64,000 bases of DNA from Mesorhizobium sp. WSM2240 (GCF_040438645.1 NZ_CP159253.1:1302001-1366000), one strand, 5' to 3'; shown: positions 1 through 11,002, numbered from the stretch's first letter. Notes: generated by a model not told the origin, from the sequence alone. Numbers and translations: made by a program.

Positions 1-317
1 GCTCGATGCAGCACGGCCAAAAAATCACGCGCCAGCCGAAGGAGCTTCTCGCCCGCGCCGGCTTTGTCGTGAAGGAGCCGCGCGAGGGCCATCTGTGCTG
101 CGGCTCGGCCGGAACCTACAACATCACGCAGCCCGAGATTTCGGCACAACTGCGCGACCGCAAGGTGAAGAACATCGAGGCCACCGGCGCGCAAATCATC
201 GCCACCGGCAATATCGGCTGCATCACCCAGATCGCCTCGACCGCCAAGATGCCGATCGTGCATACGGTGGAACTGCTCGACTGGGCCTATGGCGGGAAGA
301 GGCCGACGGGGATCTGA
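1..317 (+). CDS. glcF: Glycolate oxidase iron-sulfur subunit, C-terminal part
   Basis: This is the 3' end of a gene that begins before the window. The last ~105 residues contain the CCGSAGTYN motif, then ATGNIGC and a closing VHTVELLDWA segment, all typical of the C-terminal CCG domain of GlcF. GlcF carries Fe-S clusters and passes electrons from the GlcD/GlcE flavoprotein during glycolate-to-glyoxylate oxidation at the membrane. The conserved paired cysteines and the usual C-terminus are intact. Other CCG-domain Fe-S oxidoreductases such as LutA are less likely because of the characteristic end of the protein. Confidence 0.85.
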   Translation, partial: SMQHGQKITRQPKELLARAGFVVKEPREGHLCCGSAGTYNITQPEISAQLRDRKVKNIEATGAQIIATGNIGCITQIASTAKMPIVHTVELLDWAYGGKRPTGI

Positions 318-332
318 AAAGGGGAAGCAGGG

Positions 333-500
333 ATGGACCTATTTTTGTACGTGCTTGTTCCAGTGGGCATTGCAATCGGGATTTACCTTGGCGTCAAAGC
401 AAGATCGTCGAACCGCAAGCCAGGAATAAGTGCCGCAGGCGACCTGACCGGAAACCAAGGGCTCGACTTCGACGGAGGTGGCGATGGTGGCGGCGACTAG
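333..500 (+). CDS. Small single-pass membrane protein, 55 residues
   Basis: An ATG at 333 preceded by a purine-rich GGGGAAGCAGGG gives a 55-residue protein. Residues 1-21 (MDLFLYVLVPVGIAIGIYLG) form one hydrophobic helix, followed by a basic KARSSNRK stretch and a Gly/Asp-rich tail. This predicts one membrane span with the tail in the cytoplasm under the positive-inside rule. The gene lies 15 nt after glcF and converges with folD. I recognise no family. The good ribosome-binding site, sensible topology and tight spacing support a real gene, but conservation is untested. Confidence 0.5.
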   Translation: MDLFLYVLVPVGIAIGIYLGVKARSSNRKPGISAAGDLTGNQGLDFDGGGDGGGD

Positions 501-521
501 CTGATTAAGTCCAGGCTTCAC

Positions 522-1442
522 CTACTCCGCCGCGACCCGCCGCTCCCCCGTCCCGTAAGTCTCCTGATACAGCGCCCGCTGCCGGTTCAGCGCCACCATC
601 GTGTTCCGGAGCAGGATCGCCACCGTTACCGGCCCGACGCCGCCCGGAACCGGCGTGATCCAGGATGCGACCTCCTTCACGCTGTCGGTGTCGACGTCGC
701 CGACGATGCGCGTTGAGCCGTCGGGCAGCGTCTCGGCATTGATGCCGATGTCGATGACGGCCGCGCCCGGCTTGACCATGTCGGCCTTGATCAGCCGCGG
801 CTTGCCGACAGCCACGAACAGCGCGTCGGCGCGCCTCGCATGCGCCGCCACCGAGCGCGTCATGTGATGGCAGACAGTCACCGTCGCGCCCTCGCTCATC
901 AGCAGGAAGGCGATCGGCTTGCCGACGATCTCCGAATGCCCGACCACCACCACTTCCAGCCCCTTCAGGTCGAGCCCGGTCGCCTTGAGCAGTTCCACCG
1001 AGGCGGCCGCCGTACAGGGCGCCAGGTCGAGCTCGTTGTAGACGATGTTGCCGATCGATGCCGGGTGCATGCCTTCGACGTCCTTCAGCGGGTGGACTGC
1101 CGCCTGGATCGCCTTGATGGGGATATGCGGCGGTACCGGCCGCTGGATGATGATGCCGGTGACGCGCGGGTCGGCGTTCATGCCGTGGATCGCGGCCTCC
1201 AGTTCGCCCGCCGTGAGCTCGGCCGGAAAGCGCCGCTCCTCGAAGTCGATGCCGGCCAGTTCCGCCTTGGCGCGCTGGTTGCGGACATAGACGTCCACCG
1301 CCTCGATGTCGCCGACGGTGATCGACACCAGCTTCGGCCGGAAACCTTCGGCCGTGGCGGTGTCGGCGGCGGCGCGGACTTCGGCGATGATGCGGGCGGC
1401 GACCGGCCCGCCCTTCAGGTAGCGCGTGTCTTCAAGCGGCAT
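522..1442 (-). CDS. folD: Bifunctional methylenetetrahydrofolate dehydrogenase / methenyltetrahydrofolate cyclohydrolase
   Basis: The 306-residue protein interconverts 5,10-methylene-, 5,10-methenyl- and 10-formyl-tetrahydrofolate in the cytosolic one-carbon pool using NADP. Visible FolD signatures are the YVRNQRAKAELAGI segment with the catalytic Lys, the PVPPHIPIKAIQ loop, VVVGHSEIVGKP in the nucleotide-binding half, and PVPGGVGPVTVA near the C-terminus. The ATG at 1442 is chosen because an AAGGA motif lies 8 nt upstream and the protein then matches normal FolD length. The frame stays open upstream but runs into the L,D-transpeptidase gene. It is probably downstream of that gene on the same strand. 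Confidence 0.95.
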   Translation of the reverse strand: MPLEDTRYLKGGPVAARIIAEVRAAADTATAEGFRPKLVSITVGDIEAVDVYVRNQRAKAELAGIDFEERRFPAELTAGELEAAIHGMNADPRVTGIIIQRPVPPHIPIKAIQAAVHPLKDVEGMHPASIGNIVYNELDLAPCTAAASVELLKATGLDLKGLEVVVVGHSEIVGKPIAFLLMSEGATVTVCHHMTRSVAAHARRADALFVAVGKPRLIKADMVKPGAAVIDIGINAETLPDGSTRIVGDVDTDSVKEVASWITPVPGGVGPVTVAILLRNTMVALNRQRALYQETYGTGERRVAAE

Positions 1443-1498
1443 CGGAGATCCTTGTGCGGCGATAATTTTGCCACGGGATAGCAGGCGAGAATGCGAAA

Positions 1499-1527
1499 GG
1501 GCAGCATGGATACGAACCGTGCTGCCC
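1499..1527. terminator. Perfect 8-bp hairpin between the transpeptidase and folD
   Basis: GGGCAGCA at 1499-1506 pairs with TGCTGCCC at 1520-1527 around a 13-nt loop. On the minus strand the stem is followed by only a short TTT, so it is a weak candidate terminator for the L,D-transpeptidase transcript. Confidence 0.4.
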
Positions 1528-1639
1528 CTCCCGCGACGTCGGGCAAGACTCCTCAAAAGAAAAAGCGGCCGCGGCATTCGCGCCGGGCCGCTCCCGGACC
1601 TGCCGCCCCCTGCGGCATCGGTCCGTCCCCCGTTCGAAA

Positions 1640-2401
1640 TTACATCACCACGACCTTCGTCCCGACATGGACCCGCTCGTAGAGGTCGATGACATCCTCG
1701 TTGCGCATGCGGATGCAGCCGGACGATACCGCGCCGCCGATCGTCCAGGGCTGGTTGGTGCCGTGGATGCGGTAAAGCGTCGAGCCGAGATAGAGCGCCC
1801 GCGCGCCGAGCGGGTTTTCCGGGCCGCCGGCCATGTGCACGGGCAGGTGCCGTCCCTTGGCGCGCTCGCGCGCGATCATCTCGGCGGGCGGACGCCAGTC
1901 CGGCCATTCGCGCTTCTGGGTGACCTTGTGCGTGCCGGCCCATTCGAAGCCCGGCTTGCCGGTGCCGACGCCGTAGCGCCGCGCCTCGCCGCCCTCCAGC
2001 ACCAGGAAGAGAAAATTCTCCCGCGTGTCGATGATGATGGTGCCGGGCGCATGCGGGCCGTCATAGGCTACGGTCTGCGGCAGGTAGATCGGGTTCATCT
2101 CGCGGCGGGGCTGGGCCTTGGGCTTGGCCGGCGCAGGCACCGCCGCGGTGCGTATGCGGTCCGGCCCGATCTCGCGATAGCGCGGCGCCGGCTGCACCTC
2201 GACGCCAAACGAATTCTGCCGCCGCAGCTGCCGCTGCACCACCTTGCCTGGCTTGCGACCGAGCTGCATCACCCAGGGCGCGGAAAGATCGGGACTGACC
2301 ACCACCGGCGGCCGCTCGATATAGCGGTCGTTGGCGGCGGCGGGCGCCGCAAACCCCAGCACGGCGGCCGATATCAGGAACGCTAGGCTTTTCATGAACA
2401 C
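1640..2401 (-). CDS. L,D-transpeptidase (YkuD domain), exported
   Basis: The 253-residue protein starts with a signal peptide (hydrophobic core AFLISAAVLGFAAPAAA, cleavage near residue 23). A linker follows, then a YkuD catalytic domain in the second half. The active-site block HGTNQPWTIGGAVSSGCIRM holds the catalytic Cys with its upstream His and Gly. Enzymes of this family form 3-3 peptidoglycan cross-links or attach proteins to peptidoglycan in the periplasm. A second ATG lies 6 nt downstream of the chosen start, and a GAGGGTAGAG ribosome-binding site precedes both. Upstream 2402-2613 is a divergent promoter region shared with tag. Confidence 0.9.
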   Translation of the reverse strand: MFMKSLAFLISAAVLGFAAPAAANDRYIERPPVVVSPDLSAPWVMQLGRKPGKVVQRQLRRQNSFGVEVQPAPRYREIGPDRIRTAAVPAPAKPKAQPRREMNPIYLPQTVAYDGPHAPGTIIIDTRENFLFLVLEGGEARRYGVGTGKPGFEWAGTHKVTQKREWPDWRPPAEMIARERAKGRHLPVHMAGGPENPLGARALYLGSTLYRIHGTNQPWTIGGAVSSGCIRMRNEDVIDLYERVHVGTKVVVM

Positions 2402-2613
2402 TCTACCCTCGACAGATGGTCACGATTTTTGCGGGAAAACTCCCCCGCTTCAATCTGATCGTTGACCGGTTCCGGCAAGGAATGCGTGAATCGGAATGCT
2501 TAAAATGCCGCTTTGTCAGTAAACCTTTTGGTGTGGTTACCGCCCGGTTCAGGAATCTGGTAAAGGCCGGGTAAAGCAGGCCGTTTGCGCCGTTAAGGAT
2601 CGGGTTTGATGTT

Positions 2614-3252
2614 ATGGATGAGGTGAAGACAGGTTTGAGGGTGGGCGCGGACGGGGTCACGCGCTGCTTCTGGCCGGGCGTGCTGCCCGACTATCTCCAC
2701 TATCACGACCACGAATGGGGCCGGCCGGTCGCCGACGACAAGAGGCTGTTCGAAAAGATCTGCCTGGAGGGTTTCCAGTCCGGCCTGTCCTGGCTCACCA
2801 TATTGCGCAAGCGCGAAAGTTTCCGCGAGGCTTTCGCCGGCTTCGACTATGAGCGGGTCGCGGAATTCGACGAGGCCGATATCGAACGGCTGCTTGGCAA
2901 TGCCGGCATCGTGCGCCACCGCGGCAAGATCGTCTCCACCATCAACAACGCGAAGCGCGCCCGCGAACTGGCGGAAGAGGCGGGCTCGCTGGCCGCCTGG
3001 TTCTGGCGCCGCGAGCCTGGCGCGGATGAGCGGCCCGCCATCGTGAACTACAGCACGCTCGTCGCAAATCCGACGACGCCGGCCTCGGTCCGCATTTCCA
3101 AGGAATTGAAGAAGCGCGGCTGGAGCTTCGTCGGCCCCACGACCGTCTACGCCTTCATGCAGGCGATGGGCCTGGTCAACGATCATATCGAAGGCTGCGC
3201 CTGCCGTGCCGAGGTGGAAAAGCAGCGGGCGGCGTTCGTAAGGCCGGGGTGA
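2614..3252 (+). CDS. tag: DNA-3-methyladenine glycosylase I
   Basis: The 212-residue protein matches Tag along its length. It has YHDHEWGRPV near the N-terminus (Zn-binding His region and catalytic Glu), GLSWLTILRKRESFR in the middle, and FVGPTTVYAFMQAMGLVNDH followed by a Cys-rich CAC segment that completes the zinc site. Tag excises 3-methyladenine from alkylated DNA and starts base-excision repair. It is divergent from the L,D-transpeptidase and followed by a repeat-rich non-coding stretch, so it is probably monocistronic. Confidence 0.93.
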   Translation: MDEVKTGLRVGADGVTRCFWPGVLPDYLHYHDHEWGRPVADDKRLFEKICLEGFQSGLSWLTILRKRESFREAFAGFDYERVAEFDEADIERLLGNAGIVRHRGKIVSTINNAKRARELAEEAGSLAAWFWRREPGADERPAIVNYSTLVANPTTPASVRISKELKKRGWSFVGPTTVYAFMQAMGLVNDHIEGCACRAEVEKQRAAFVRPG

Positions 3253-3270
3253 GGGGAGTGTCGCCGCTGA

Positions 3271-3310
3271 TCCTCCCCCGTTTAAGGGGAGGGGACCACG
3301 CGAAGCGTGG
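3271..3310. repeat. Half-copy of the CCCTCCCC/GGGGAGGG palindromic repeat after tag
   Basis: Two adjacent hairpins are visible: CCTCCCC (3272-3278) with GGGGAGG (3286-3292), then CCACGC-gaa-GCGTGG (3296-3310). The arms resemble those of the repeats at 5586-5718, 35588-35608 and 53323-53447. The stems may also help terminate tag transcription, although no T-run follows. No gene was found across 3253-4047. The other contents of that stretch are the repeats at 3581-3660 and 3753-3951. Confidence 0.6.
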
Positions 3311-3580
3311 TGGAGGGGTGAGCCTCGCTCCAACAGTCGCTTGATATCAACTTTCTGTCAGCATCTGTCAGGATTATTTTCTTAAGCCTCATCCACACCC
3401 CCTCGCAGCGCTCTTATCCTGTGCTCACCTCCCGCGCGGGAACTCGGGTCATGAACCGGATGAGCGAGGCGGGAGGCGGCGTCCGGGCCGGCCGCGTGAA
3501 TCGGTGACGTGGCTGGGTGATGAGCCCCCAGGTCCGGGCCCGAAGGGAAGGACAGCGTGCGCCAATGCACCCTCCTTCCC

Positions 3581-3660
3581 AGGGCAAGAACGCCGGCGGG
3601 GCGCGAGGTTCGCGCCACGTATAAAATTTAGGAAGGCGTTGGCCTCGCGCCCCGCTTCCC
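3581..3660 (-). repeat. 80-nt dispersed repeat, copy A
   Basis: Read on the minus strand, this block contains GAAGCGGGGCGC, then an AT-rich TTTTATACGTGGCGCGA and CGCGCCCCGCCGGCG. The same order occurs on the plus strand at 35704-35782 with a few substitutions. It has no coding potential in common with its neighbours. Confidence 0.6.
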
Positions 3661-3752
3661 GACTTCTCCCTCCGTGGCAGGGAGCGTTCTTTGAAAGGCC
3701 AGGGCGGAAACGCAGCGTGGCGACGGGGAGGTGTGAGCGGTGCAGAAGCTGG

Positions 3753-3951
3753 GTTCCTCGCCCCTTCGAAGCGGGGAGAGGTGGCTCGGGCGAAGCCCGA
3801 GACGGAGAGGGGGCTTGGTCGAAAGGCCCAGGCAATTCCCGAACCCTCTCGACGCTTCCCATATGGGCAAAGGAAGATCGGTCGCGTAACTCCTCTCCGT
3901 CTCGGCTTCGCCTCGACACCTCTCCCCCCGCAAGGGCAGGGGCGAGGAACG
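3753..3951. repeat. Imperfect ~60-nt inverted repeat upstream of hisS
   Basis: The left arm (3753-3811) runs from GTTCCTCGCCCC through a small CTCGGGCGAAGCCCGAG hairpin to GACGGAGAGG. The right arm (3891-3951) is its reverse complement with several mismatches and ends CGAGGAAC. About 80 nt separate the arms. It belongs to a different sequence family from the TTACCC repeat at 5586. The open frame upstream of the hisS ATG passes through it, but that translation has no recognisable protein features. Confidence 0.65.
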
Positions 3952-4047
3952 CCAATCGCCAAACCCTTGCCGCTCCATGCGCCATCGGTTAGGACACCGG
4001 CGCTGCATTTTGATGCACGATATTCATCCTCAAAAGCGACAGATCAT

Positions 4048-5574
4048 ATGGCCGACACATCATCACGAACCAAGGCGCGCCAGCCGCGCGGCTTTGTCGA
4101 CCGCTCGCCGGAAGACATCCGCGCCGCCGAGAAGATGATGGCGAAGATCAAGGAGGTCTTCGAACTCTACGGTTTCGAACCCGTCGACCAGCCGCTGATC
4201 GAATACACCGACGCGCTCGGCAAATTCCTGCCCGACCAGGACCGGCCCAATGAGGGCGTGTTTTCCTTCCAGGACGACGACGAGCAGTGGCTGTCGCTTC
4301 GCTACGACCTGACCGCGCCGCTCGCCCGTTATGTCGCCGAGAATTTCGAGCGCCTGCCGAAGCCATACCGCAGCTACCGCGCCGGCTGGGTGTTCCGCAA
4401 CGAGAAGCCAGGACCGGGCCGCTTCCGCCAGTTCATGCAGTTCGATGCCGACACGGTCGGCACGCCGGGCGTGGCCGCAGACGCCGAAATGGCGATGATG
4501 ATGGCCGATGTCATGGAGGCGCTGGGCATCAAGCGCGGCGACTATGTGATCCGCGTCAACAACCGCAAGGTGCTCGACGGCGTGCTGGAGGCGATCGGCC
4601 TCGGCGGCGACGAGAATGCCGGACGCCGGCTGACTGTACTCAGGGCGATCGATAAGCTGGACAAGTTCGGCCCAGAGGGCGTGCGCCTGCTGCTCGGTCC
4701 AGGCCGCTGGGACGGCGGCAGGGAAGGCGATGGCGATTTTACGAAGGGCGCCGCGCTGAGTGATCTTCAATCTTCGTACCTGCTGGCCGTAATTCTAAAG
4801 CAGCCCTATCTTGATGCCGGGCCAAGCCAAGACGTTGCTCGTTGGAACCAAACTCTTCAGTCTAATGCTGCTGAATTGGGTTTCAGGGAACTAGATGAAA
4901 TCCACGCTCTAGTGACGGCCGCCGGTTACGGTCCCGACCGTATCCGCATCGACCCCTCCGTCGTGCGTGGCCTCGAATACTACACCGGTCCCGTCTACGA
5001 AGCCGAACTGCTGGCCGAAATCCCCAATGAAGAGGGAGTAATCGTCCGCTTCGGCTCGGTTGGCGGCGGCGGGCGCTATGACGGGCTGGTGTCGCGCTTC
5101 CGCGGCGAGCCGGTGCCGGCGACCGGCTTTTCCATCGGCGTCTCGCGCCTGATGACGGCGCTGAAGAACCTCGGCAAGCTCGACACGTCCGACGTCGTCG
5201 CCCCGGTCGTCGTGCTGGTCATGGACAGGGATACGGATAGCCTCGGCCGTTACCAGAAGATGGTGTCGCAGCTTCGCCAAGCCGGCATCCGAGCCGAAAT
5301 GTATCTCGGCGGCGCCGGCATGAAGGCGCAGCTGAAATATGCCGACCGGCGCGGCTCCCCTTGCGTGATCATCCAGGGCGGCGACGAGCGCGCGAAAGGC
5401 GAGGTGCAGATCAAGGATCTGATCGAAGGCGCGCGCCAGGCGAAGGCCATCGCCGACCATGCCGAATACAAGGAGGCGCGGCCGGGCCAGATCACCGTGC
5501 CGGAGGCGGATCTGGTCGCCGAGGTGCGGAAGATTCTGGACGCGCAGGCGAGGGAACGTAGCGGTGGCAAGTAG
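4048..5574 (+). CDS. hisS: Histidyl-tRNA synthetase
   Basis: The 508-residue class II synthetase charges tRNA-His in the cytosol. Visible motifs are [16 protein letters not shown] (motif 2 region), the [16 protein letters not shown] loop, [13 protein letters not shown] near residue 310, GGGGRYDGL, and a C-terminal anticodon-binding domain. The ATG at 4048 gives the expected N-terminus. Longer forms would translate a palindromic repeat. Residues ~238-290 are encoded by a visibly AT-richer patch (4761-4920, about 49% GC by my count), with codons such as AAT, CTA, TCT and GTA that are rare elsewhere in the gene. The gene is followed by a palindromic repeat and then hisZ. Confidence 0.95.
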   Translation: MADTSSRTKARQPRGFVDRSPEDIRAAEKMMAKIKEVFELYGFEPVDQPLIEYTDALGKFLPDQDRPNEGVFSFQDDDEQWLSLRYDLTAPLARYVAENFERLPKPYRSYRAGWVFRNEKPGPGRFRQFMQFDADTVGTPGVAADAEMAMMMADVMEALGIKRGDYVIRVNNRKVLDGVLEAIGLGGDENAGRRLTVLRAIDKLDKFGPEGVRLLLGPGRWDGGREGDGDFTKGAALSDLQSSYLLAVILKQPYLDAGPSQDVARWNQTLQSNAAELGFRELDEIHALVTAAGYGPDRIRIDPSVVRGLEYYTGPVYEAELLAEIPNEEGVIVRFGSVGGGGRYDGLVSRFRGEPVPATGFSIGVSRLMTALKNLGKLDTSDVVAPVVVLVMDRDTDSLGRYQKMVSQLRQAGIRAEMYLGGAGMKAQLKYADRRGSPCVIIQGGDERAKGEVQIKDLIEGARQAKAIADHAEYKEARPGQITVPEADLVAEVRKILDAQARERSGGK

Positions 5575-5585
5575 GCGCCGGCGCC

Positions 5586-5718
5586 TTACCCTCCCCCTTG
5601 TGGGGAGGGTCGATCCGCGCAGCGGAGCGGGGTGGGGGTGGATGCGGTTGAGCTCCATTCTCAATCACTCCCACCCCGGCGCGTGCCGCACCGACCCTCC
5701 CCACAAGGGGGAGGGTAA
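5586..5718. repeat. Full-length TTACCC...GGGTAA palindromic repeat between hisS and hisZ
   Basis: The element begins TTACCCTCCCCCTTGTGGGG and ends with the reverse complement of that arm. Inside are GGGGTGGGGGTGGATGC and an opposing CACTCCCACCCCGGC, so the whole 133 nt can fold as one long stem. The right arm GGGGGAGGGTAAG ends 3 nt before the hisZ GTG and appears to supply its Shine-Dalgarno sequence. The same element, with the same ends, lies inside nasA at 53323-53447. Confidence 0.85.
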
Positions 5719-5721
5719 GAA

Positions 5722-6843
5722 GTGACCTCCCGCTACCCGGCCATCGCCCCGAAAATCCTGGCGCTCTTCGCCGAGCGCGGCGCGGACCCCGTGGAAGTTG
5801 CGGTGCTGCAGCCGGCCGACCCGTTTCTCGACATGGCCGGCGAGGATTTGCGCCGCCGCATTTTTCTCACCGAAAGCGAGACCGGGCAGACGCTGTGCCT
5901 GCGCCCGGAATTCACGATTCCCGTCTGCCTCGACCACATAAGCTCGCAGGCCGGCACGCCGCGCCGCTACGCCTATCTCGGCGAGGTGTTCCGGCAGCGC
6001 CGTGAAGGCGGCAGTGAATTTTTTCAGGCCGGCATCGAAGACCTCGGCGAGAAGAACACGGCCGAAGCCGATGCGCGCTCGGTCGCCGACGCGCATGCGC
6101 TGCTTGCGCTCGCCCTGCCGGGCCGCGACCTGAAAATCACGCTCGGCGACCAGACCATCTTCGAGGCCGTGCTGGCCGCACTTGGGCTGCCGCGCGGCTG
6201 GCGCATGCGGCTCGCCCGCGCCTTCGGTTCGGCAGACATGCTGGCGGCCGCCCTTGCCGACCTCGCCACACCGCCGCGAAGCAACTCACTGGCCGAGCCG
6301 GTCGCCTCTCTGGTGGCCGGCGGCGATGCCGAAGCGCTCGCCACCCACATCGCCGCGGGCATGGAAGAAGCCGGCCTGTCGCCGTCCGCCGGGCGCACTC
6401 CGGACGAGATCGCCCGCCGGCTGATCGAGCGGGCCGAACTCAGGAGCGTGCGTCTCTCGGCCGAGGCTTTTGACGCGCTGAAGGCCTTTCTGGCCATTCA
6501 TGTCCCGCTCGCCGACGCGGCCGGCGCGCTCGAAAAATTCGCCGCCGGGTCGGGGCTATCGCTGGGGACGGCGCTGAAGAATTTCGCCGCCCGCGCCGCC
6601 GCGATTTCCGCCTACGGTCTGCCAGTTGAAGCTATCCACTACGACGCCGCATTCGGTCGCCCGCTCGATTATTACACCGGCCTGGTGTTCGAGATCGCCG
6701 TGCCGGACTCCGACCGGCCGCTGGTCGGCGGCGGCCGCTACGACCGGCTGCTGACGCTGCTCGGCGCGCAAAAGCCTATACCCGGTGTCGGCTTTTCGGT
6801 CTGGCTCGACCGCATCGAGGCGCTGCGCGAGGGCGGCAAATGA
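5722..6843 (+). CDS. hisZ: ATP phosphoribosyltransferase regulatory subunit
   Basis: The 373-residue protein resembles a histidyl-tRNA synthetase catalytic core ([53 protein letters not shown]) but lacks the anticodon-binding domain, as HisZ does. HisZ forms a complex with short HisG and is needed for the first step of histidine synthesis. The GTG at 5722 is preferred because the GGGGGAGGG of the preceding repeat sits at ribosome-binding distance and the N-terminus [13 protein letters not shown] fits the family. The stop overlaps the hisG ATG by 4 nt, indicating translational coupling. Confidence 0.92.
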   Translation: MTSRYPAIAPKILALFAERGADPVEVAVLQPADPFLDMAGEDLRRRIFLTESETGQTLCLRPEFTIPVCLDHISSQAGTPRRYAYLGEVFRQRREGGSEFFQAGIEDLGEKNTAEADARSVADAHALLALALPGRDLKITLGDQTIFEAVLAALGLPRGWRMRLARAFGSADMLAAALADLATPPRSNSLAEPVASLVAGGDAEALATHIAAGMEEAGLSPSAGRTPDEIARRLIERAELRSVRLSAEAFDALKAFLAIHVPLADAAGALEKFAAGSGLSLGTALKNFAARAAAISAYGLPVEAIHYDAAFGRPLDYYTGLVFEIAVPDSDRPLVGGGRYDRLLTLLGAQKPIPGVGFSVWLDRIEALREGGK

Positions 6844-7538
6844 CCATCACCCTCGCAATCCCCTCAAAAGGCAGGCTCAGGGAGCAGGCGCTGGAAGTGC
6901 TGGCGAAGGCCGGCCTCGCCGTCAGCATCCCCGGCGACGACCGCAAATACCGCGCCCGCGTCCAAGGCCGCGACGACATCGAAGTTGCGTTCCTGTCGGC
7001 ATCGGAGATCGCCGGCGAGATCGGGCAGGGGACCGTCGATCTCGGCATCACCGGCGAGGATCTGCTGCGCGAGAATCTCGCCGACTGGGAATCGCGCGCC
7101 GAAATCGTGGCCAGGCTCGGCTTCGGCAATGCCGATGTCGTCGTCGCGGTGCCGGAAATCTGGCTCGATGTCGACACAATGGCCGACCTCGACGATGTCG
7201 CCGCCGACTTCCGCCAGCGCCACGGCCGGAGGCTTCGCATCGCCACCAAATACTGGCGGCTGACCCAGAACTTCTTTTCGCAGAAACACGGCATCCAGGT
7301 TTACCGCATCGTCGAAAGCCTTGGCGCAACGGAAGGGGCGCCGGCGGCAGGGTCGGCGGATGTTGTTGTCGACATAACCACGACCGGCTCGACGCTGCGC
7401 GCCAACCATCTGAAGGTGCTGCAAGACGGCGTCATCCTGCGCTCGCAGGCCTGCCTGGCGGCCTCGCGAAAGGAGCGCAGCGCTGCCGACGAAAAGGCCG
7501 TCCGCTCGATTTCGGCCGCGCTCGCGAAGCTGGCGTAA
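6840..7538 (+). CDS. hisG: ATP phosphoribosyltransferase catalytic subunit, short form
   Basis: The 232-residue protein begins [19 protein letters not shown], carries [11 protein letters not shown] and ends with a phosphoribosyl-binding [15 protein letters not shown] motif. It lacks the C-terminal regulatory domain of long HisG, which explains the adjacent hisZ. It condenses ATP with PRPP in the first, feedback-controlled step of histidine biosynthesis. The ATGA overlap with hisZ shows one transcript. The gene converges with oxyR, leaving only 3 nt between the stop codons. Confidence 0.95.
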   Translation: MTITLAIPSKGRLREQALEVLAKAGLAVSIPGDDRKYRARVQGRDDIEVAFLSASEIAGEIGQGTVDLGITGEDLLRENLADWESRAEIVARLGFGNADVVVAVPEIWLDVDTMADLDDVAADFRQRHGRRLRIATKYWRLTQNFFSQKHGIQVYRIVESLGATEGAPAAGSADVVVDITTTGSTLRANHLKVLQDGVILRSQACLAASRKERSAADEKAVRSISAALAKLA

Positions 7539-7541
7539 AAC

Positions 7542-8456
7542 TCACGCCGCCTGGGGCAAAAGCGCGCCGCGCAGGCCGCGCATGATCCCGGCGAGTTCGA
7601 CGCATTCGTCATGCCTGCGGCTGTTGCGCCGCCATGCCAGGCACACGGTCCGCGACGGCATCGGCTCCATGAACGGTACGATCTTCAAATCGCGCATATC
7701 GCTTGCCGGCCCCATCGCCATTTCGGGTATGAGCGTGACACCGAGCCCGTGCGCGACCATCTGGAGCAGCGTCGTCAGGCTGGTGGCGCCGTAGCTCGCC
7801 ATCGCCACGGGTTTGACGCTGCCGCATACCGACAGCGCCTGCTCGCGCAGGCAATGGCCTTCCTCGAGCAGCATCAGCCTTTCCAGCGCCGGGCTTTCAG
7901 GCGGCACCGGGGGCGAGGCGAATTCCGGATCGTTCGCAGGCACCGCCAGGAAGAAGCGGTCCTCGAACAGCGCCTCCGTGACCAATCCCGGAAAATCGAG
8001 CGGCATGGCGGCGATGAACCCGTCGAGGCGGCCGGCCGCGGTTTCCTCGGCCAGGGATGCCGTCACCGCCTCGCGCAGTTCAAGCACCAGCCCGGGATAG
8101 CGCGATCTCACTTCGGGCAGCACATGCGGCAGGAGATAGGGCGCGATGGTGGGGATGATGCCCAGCCGGAACCGCCCCTCCATCGCGGATCGGCTGCGCC
8201 TGGCAAGGCTTTCGATGCCGCGTATCTCGGCCAGGACAGCCTCGATGCGCGGCAGCAGCGTTTCCGCTTCCTGCGTCATCCGCACGGCTTTTCCGCCCCG
8301 CTCGAACAGCCGGCAGCCGAGCCGCGCCTCCATTTCCGAGAGCTGCGCAGACAAGGCCGGCTGGGAGACGCCGGCGAGTTCGGCGGCGCGGCCGAAATGC
8401 AGGGTCTGGGCCAACGCCTCGAAATACTGCATCTGCCGTATGGTTAGCTTTATCAT
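7542..8456 (-). CDS. oxyR: Peroxide-responsive LysR-type regulator
   Basis: The 304-residue protein has an N-terminal winged helix-turn-helix (LHFGRAAELAGVSQPALSAQ) and a LysR substrate-binding domain. C202 and C211 in GHCLREQALSVCG have the nine-residue spacing of the OxyR redox pair that forms a disulfide with hydrogen peroxide. It is transcribed divergently from katG, the classic OxyR target, across a 139-nt spacer containing a CTAT/ATAG inverted site. Together these make OxyR much more likely than another LysR family member. Confidence 0.92.
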   Translation of the reverse strand: MIKLTIRQMQYFEALAQTLHFGRAAELAGVSQPALSAQLSEMEARLGCRLFERGGKAVRMTQEAETLLPRIEAVLAEIRGIESLARRSRSAMEGRFRLGIIPTIAPYLLPHVLPEVRSRYPGLVLELREAVTASLAEETAAGRLDGFIAAMPLDFPGLVTEALFEDRFFLAVPANDPEFASPPVPPESPALERLMLLEEGHCLREQALSVCGSVKPVAMASYGATSLTTLLQMVAHGLGVTLIPEMAMGPASDMRDLKIVPFMEPMPSRTVCLAWRRNSRRHDECVELAGIMRGLRGALLPQAA

Positions 8457-8465
8457 AAGGAAAAA

Positions 8466-8481
8466 CTATCGAGCCCAATAG
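8466..8481. promoter_or_regulatory. Candidate OxyR-type inverted repeat in the oxyR-katG spacer
   Basis: CTAT (8466-8469) and ATAG (8478-8481) form an inverted pair with an 8-nt spacer just upstream of oxyR. OxyR sites are built from ATAG/CTAT half-sites, so this is a plausible autoregulatory and katG operator. Only one clear pair is visible. Confidence 0.4.
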
Positions 8482-10830
<2,349 letters not shown>

Positions 10831-10859
10831 TCCGCCACGTCAAGACGCTGACAAGCGGA

Positions 10860-10893
10860 CAGGCGCGGAGCGATCCGCGCCTGTTTTTCTTTT
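10860..10893 (+). terminator. Rho-independent terminator of katG
   Basis: CAGGCGCGGA (10860-10869) pairs perfectly with TCCGCGCCTG (10874-10883) around a GCGA tetraloop and is followed by TTTTTCTTTT. This is a textbook intrinsic terminator 30 nt after the katG stop. Confidence 0.93.
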
Positions 10894-11002
10894 GCGGACG
10901 GGCCAACTAAATCTTTTGCGCAGTGGACTGGCGGCGGCTTGTGCGGCGCGCGCCCGACAGGTAGGCAGGCGTTCTCACGGGTTCACCGAAATAGGGAATA
11001 CC

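Noticed and set aside
1443..1943. N-terminal extension of folD
   Set aside because: It would overlap the L,D-transpeptidase gene in another frame. ATG 1442 has a good ribosome-binding site and gives normal FolD length.
3691..4047. N-terminal extension of hisS
   Set aside because: The extra codons translate the inverted repeat region. The standard HisS N-terminus begins at ATG 4048.
5586..5718. Simple intrinsic terminator between hisS and hisZ
   Set aside because: The long palindrome lacks a T-run and recurs inside nasA, so it is better described as a repeat element.
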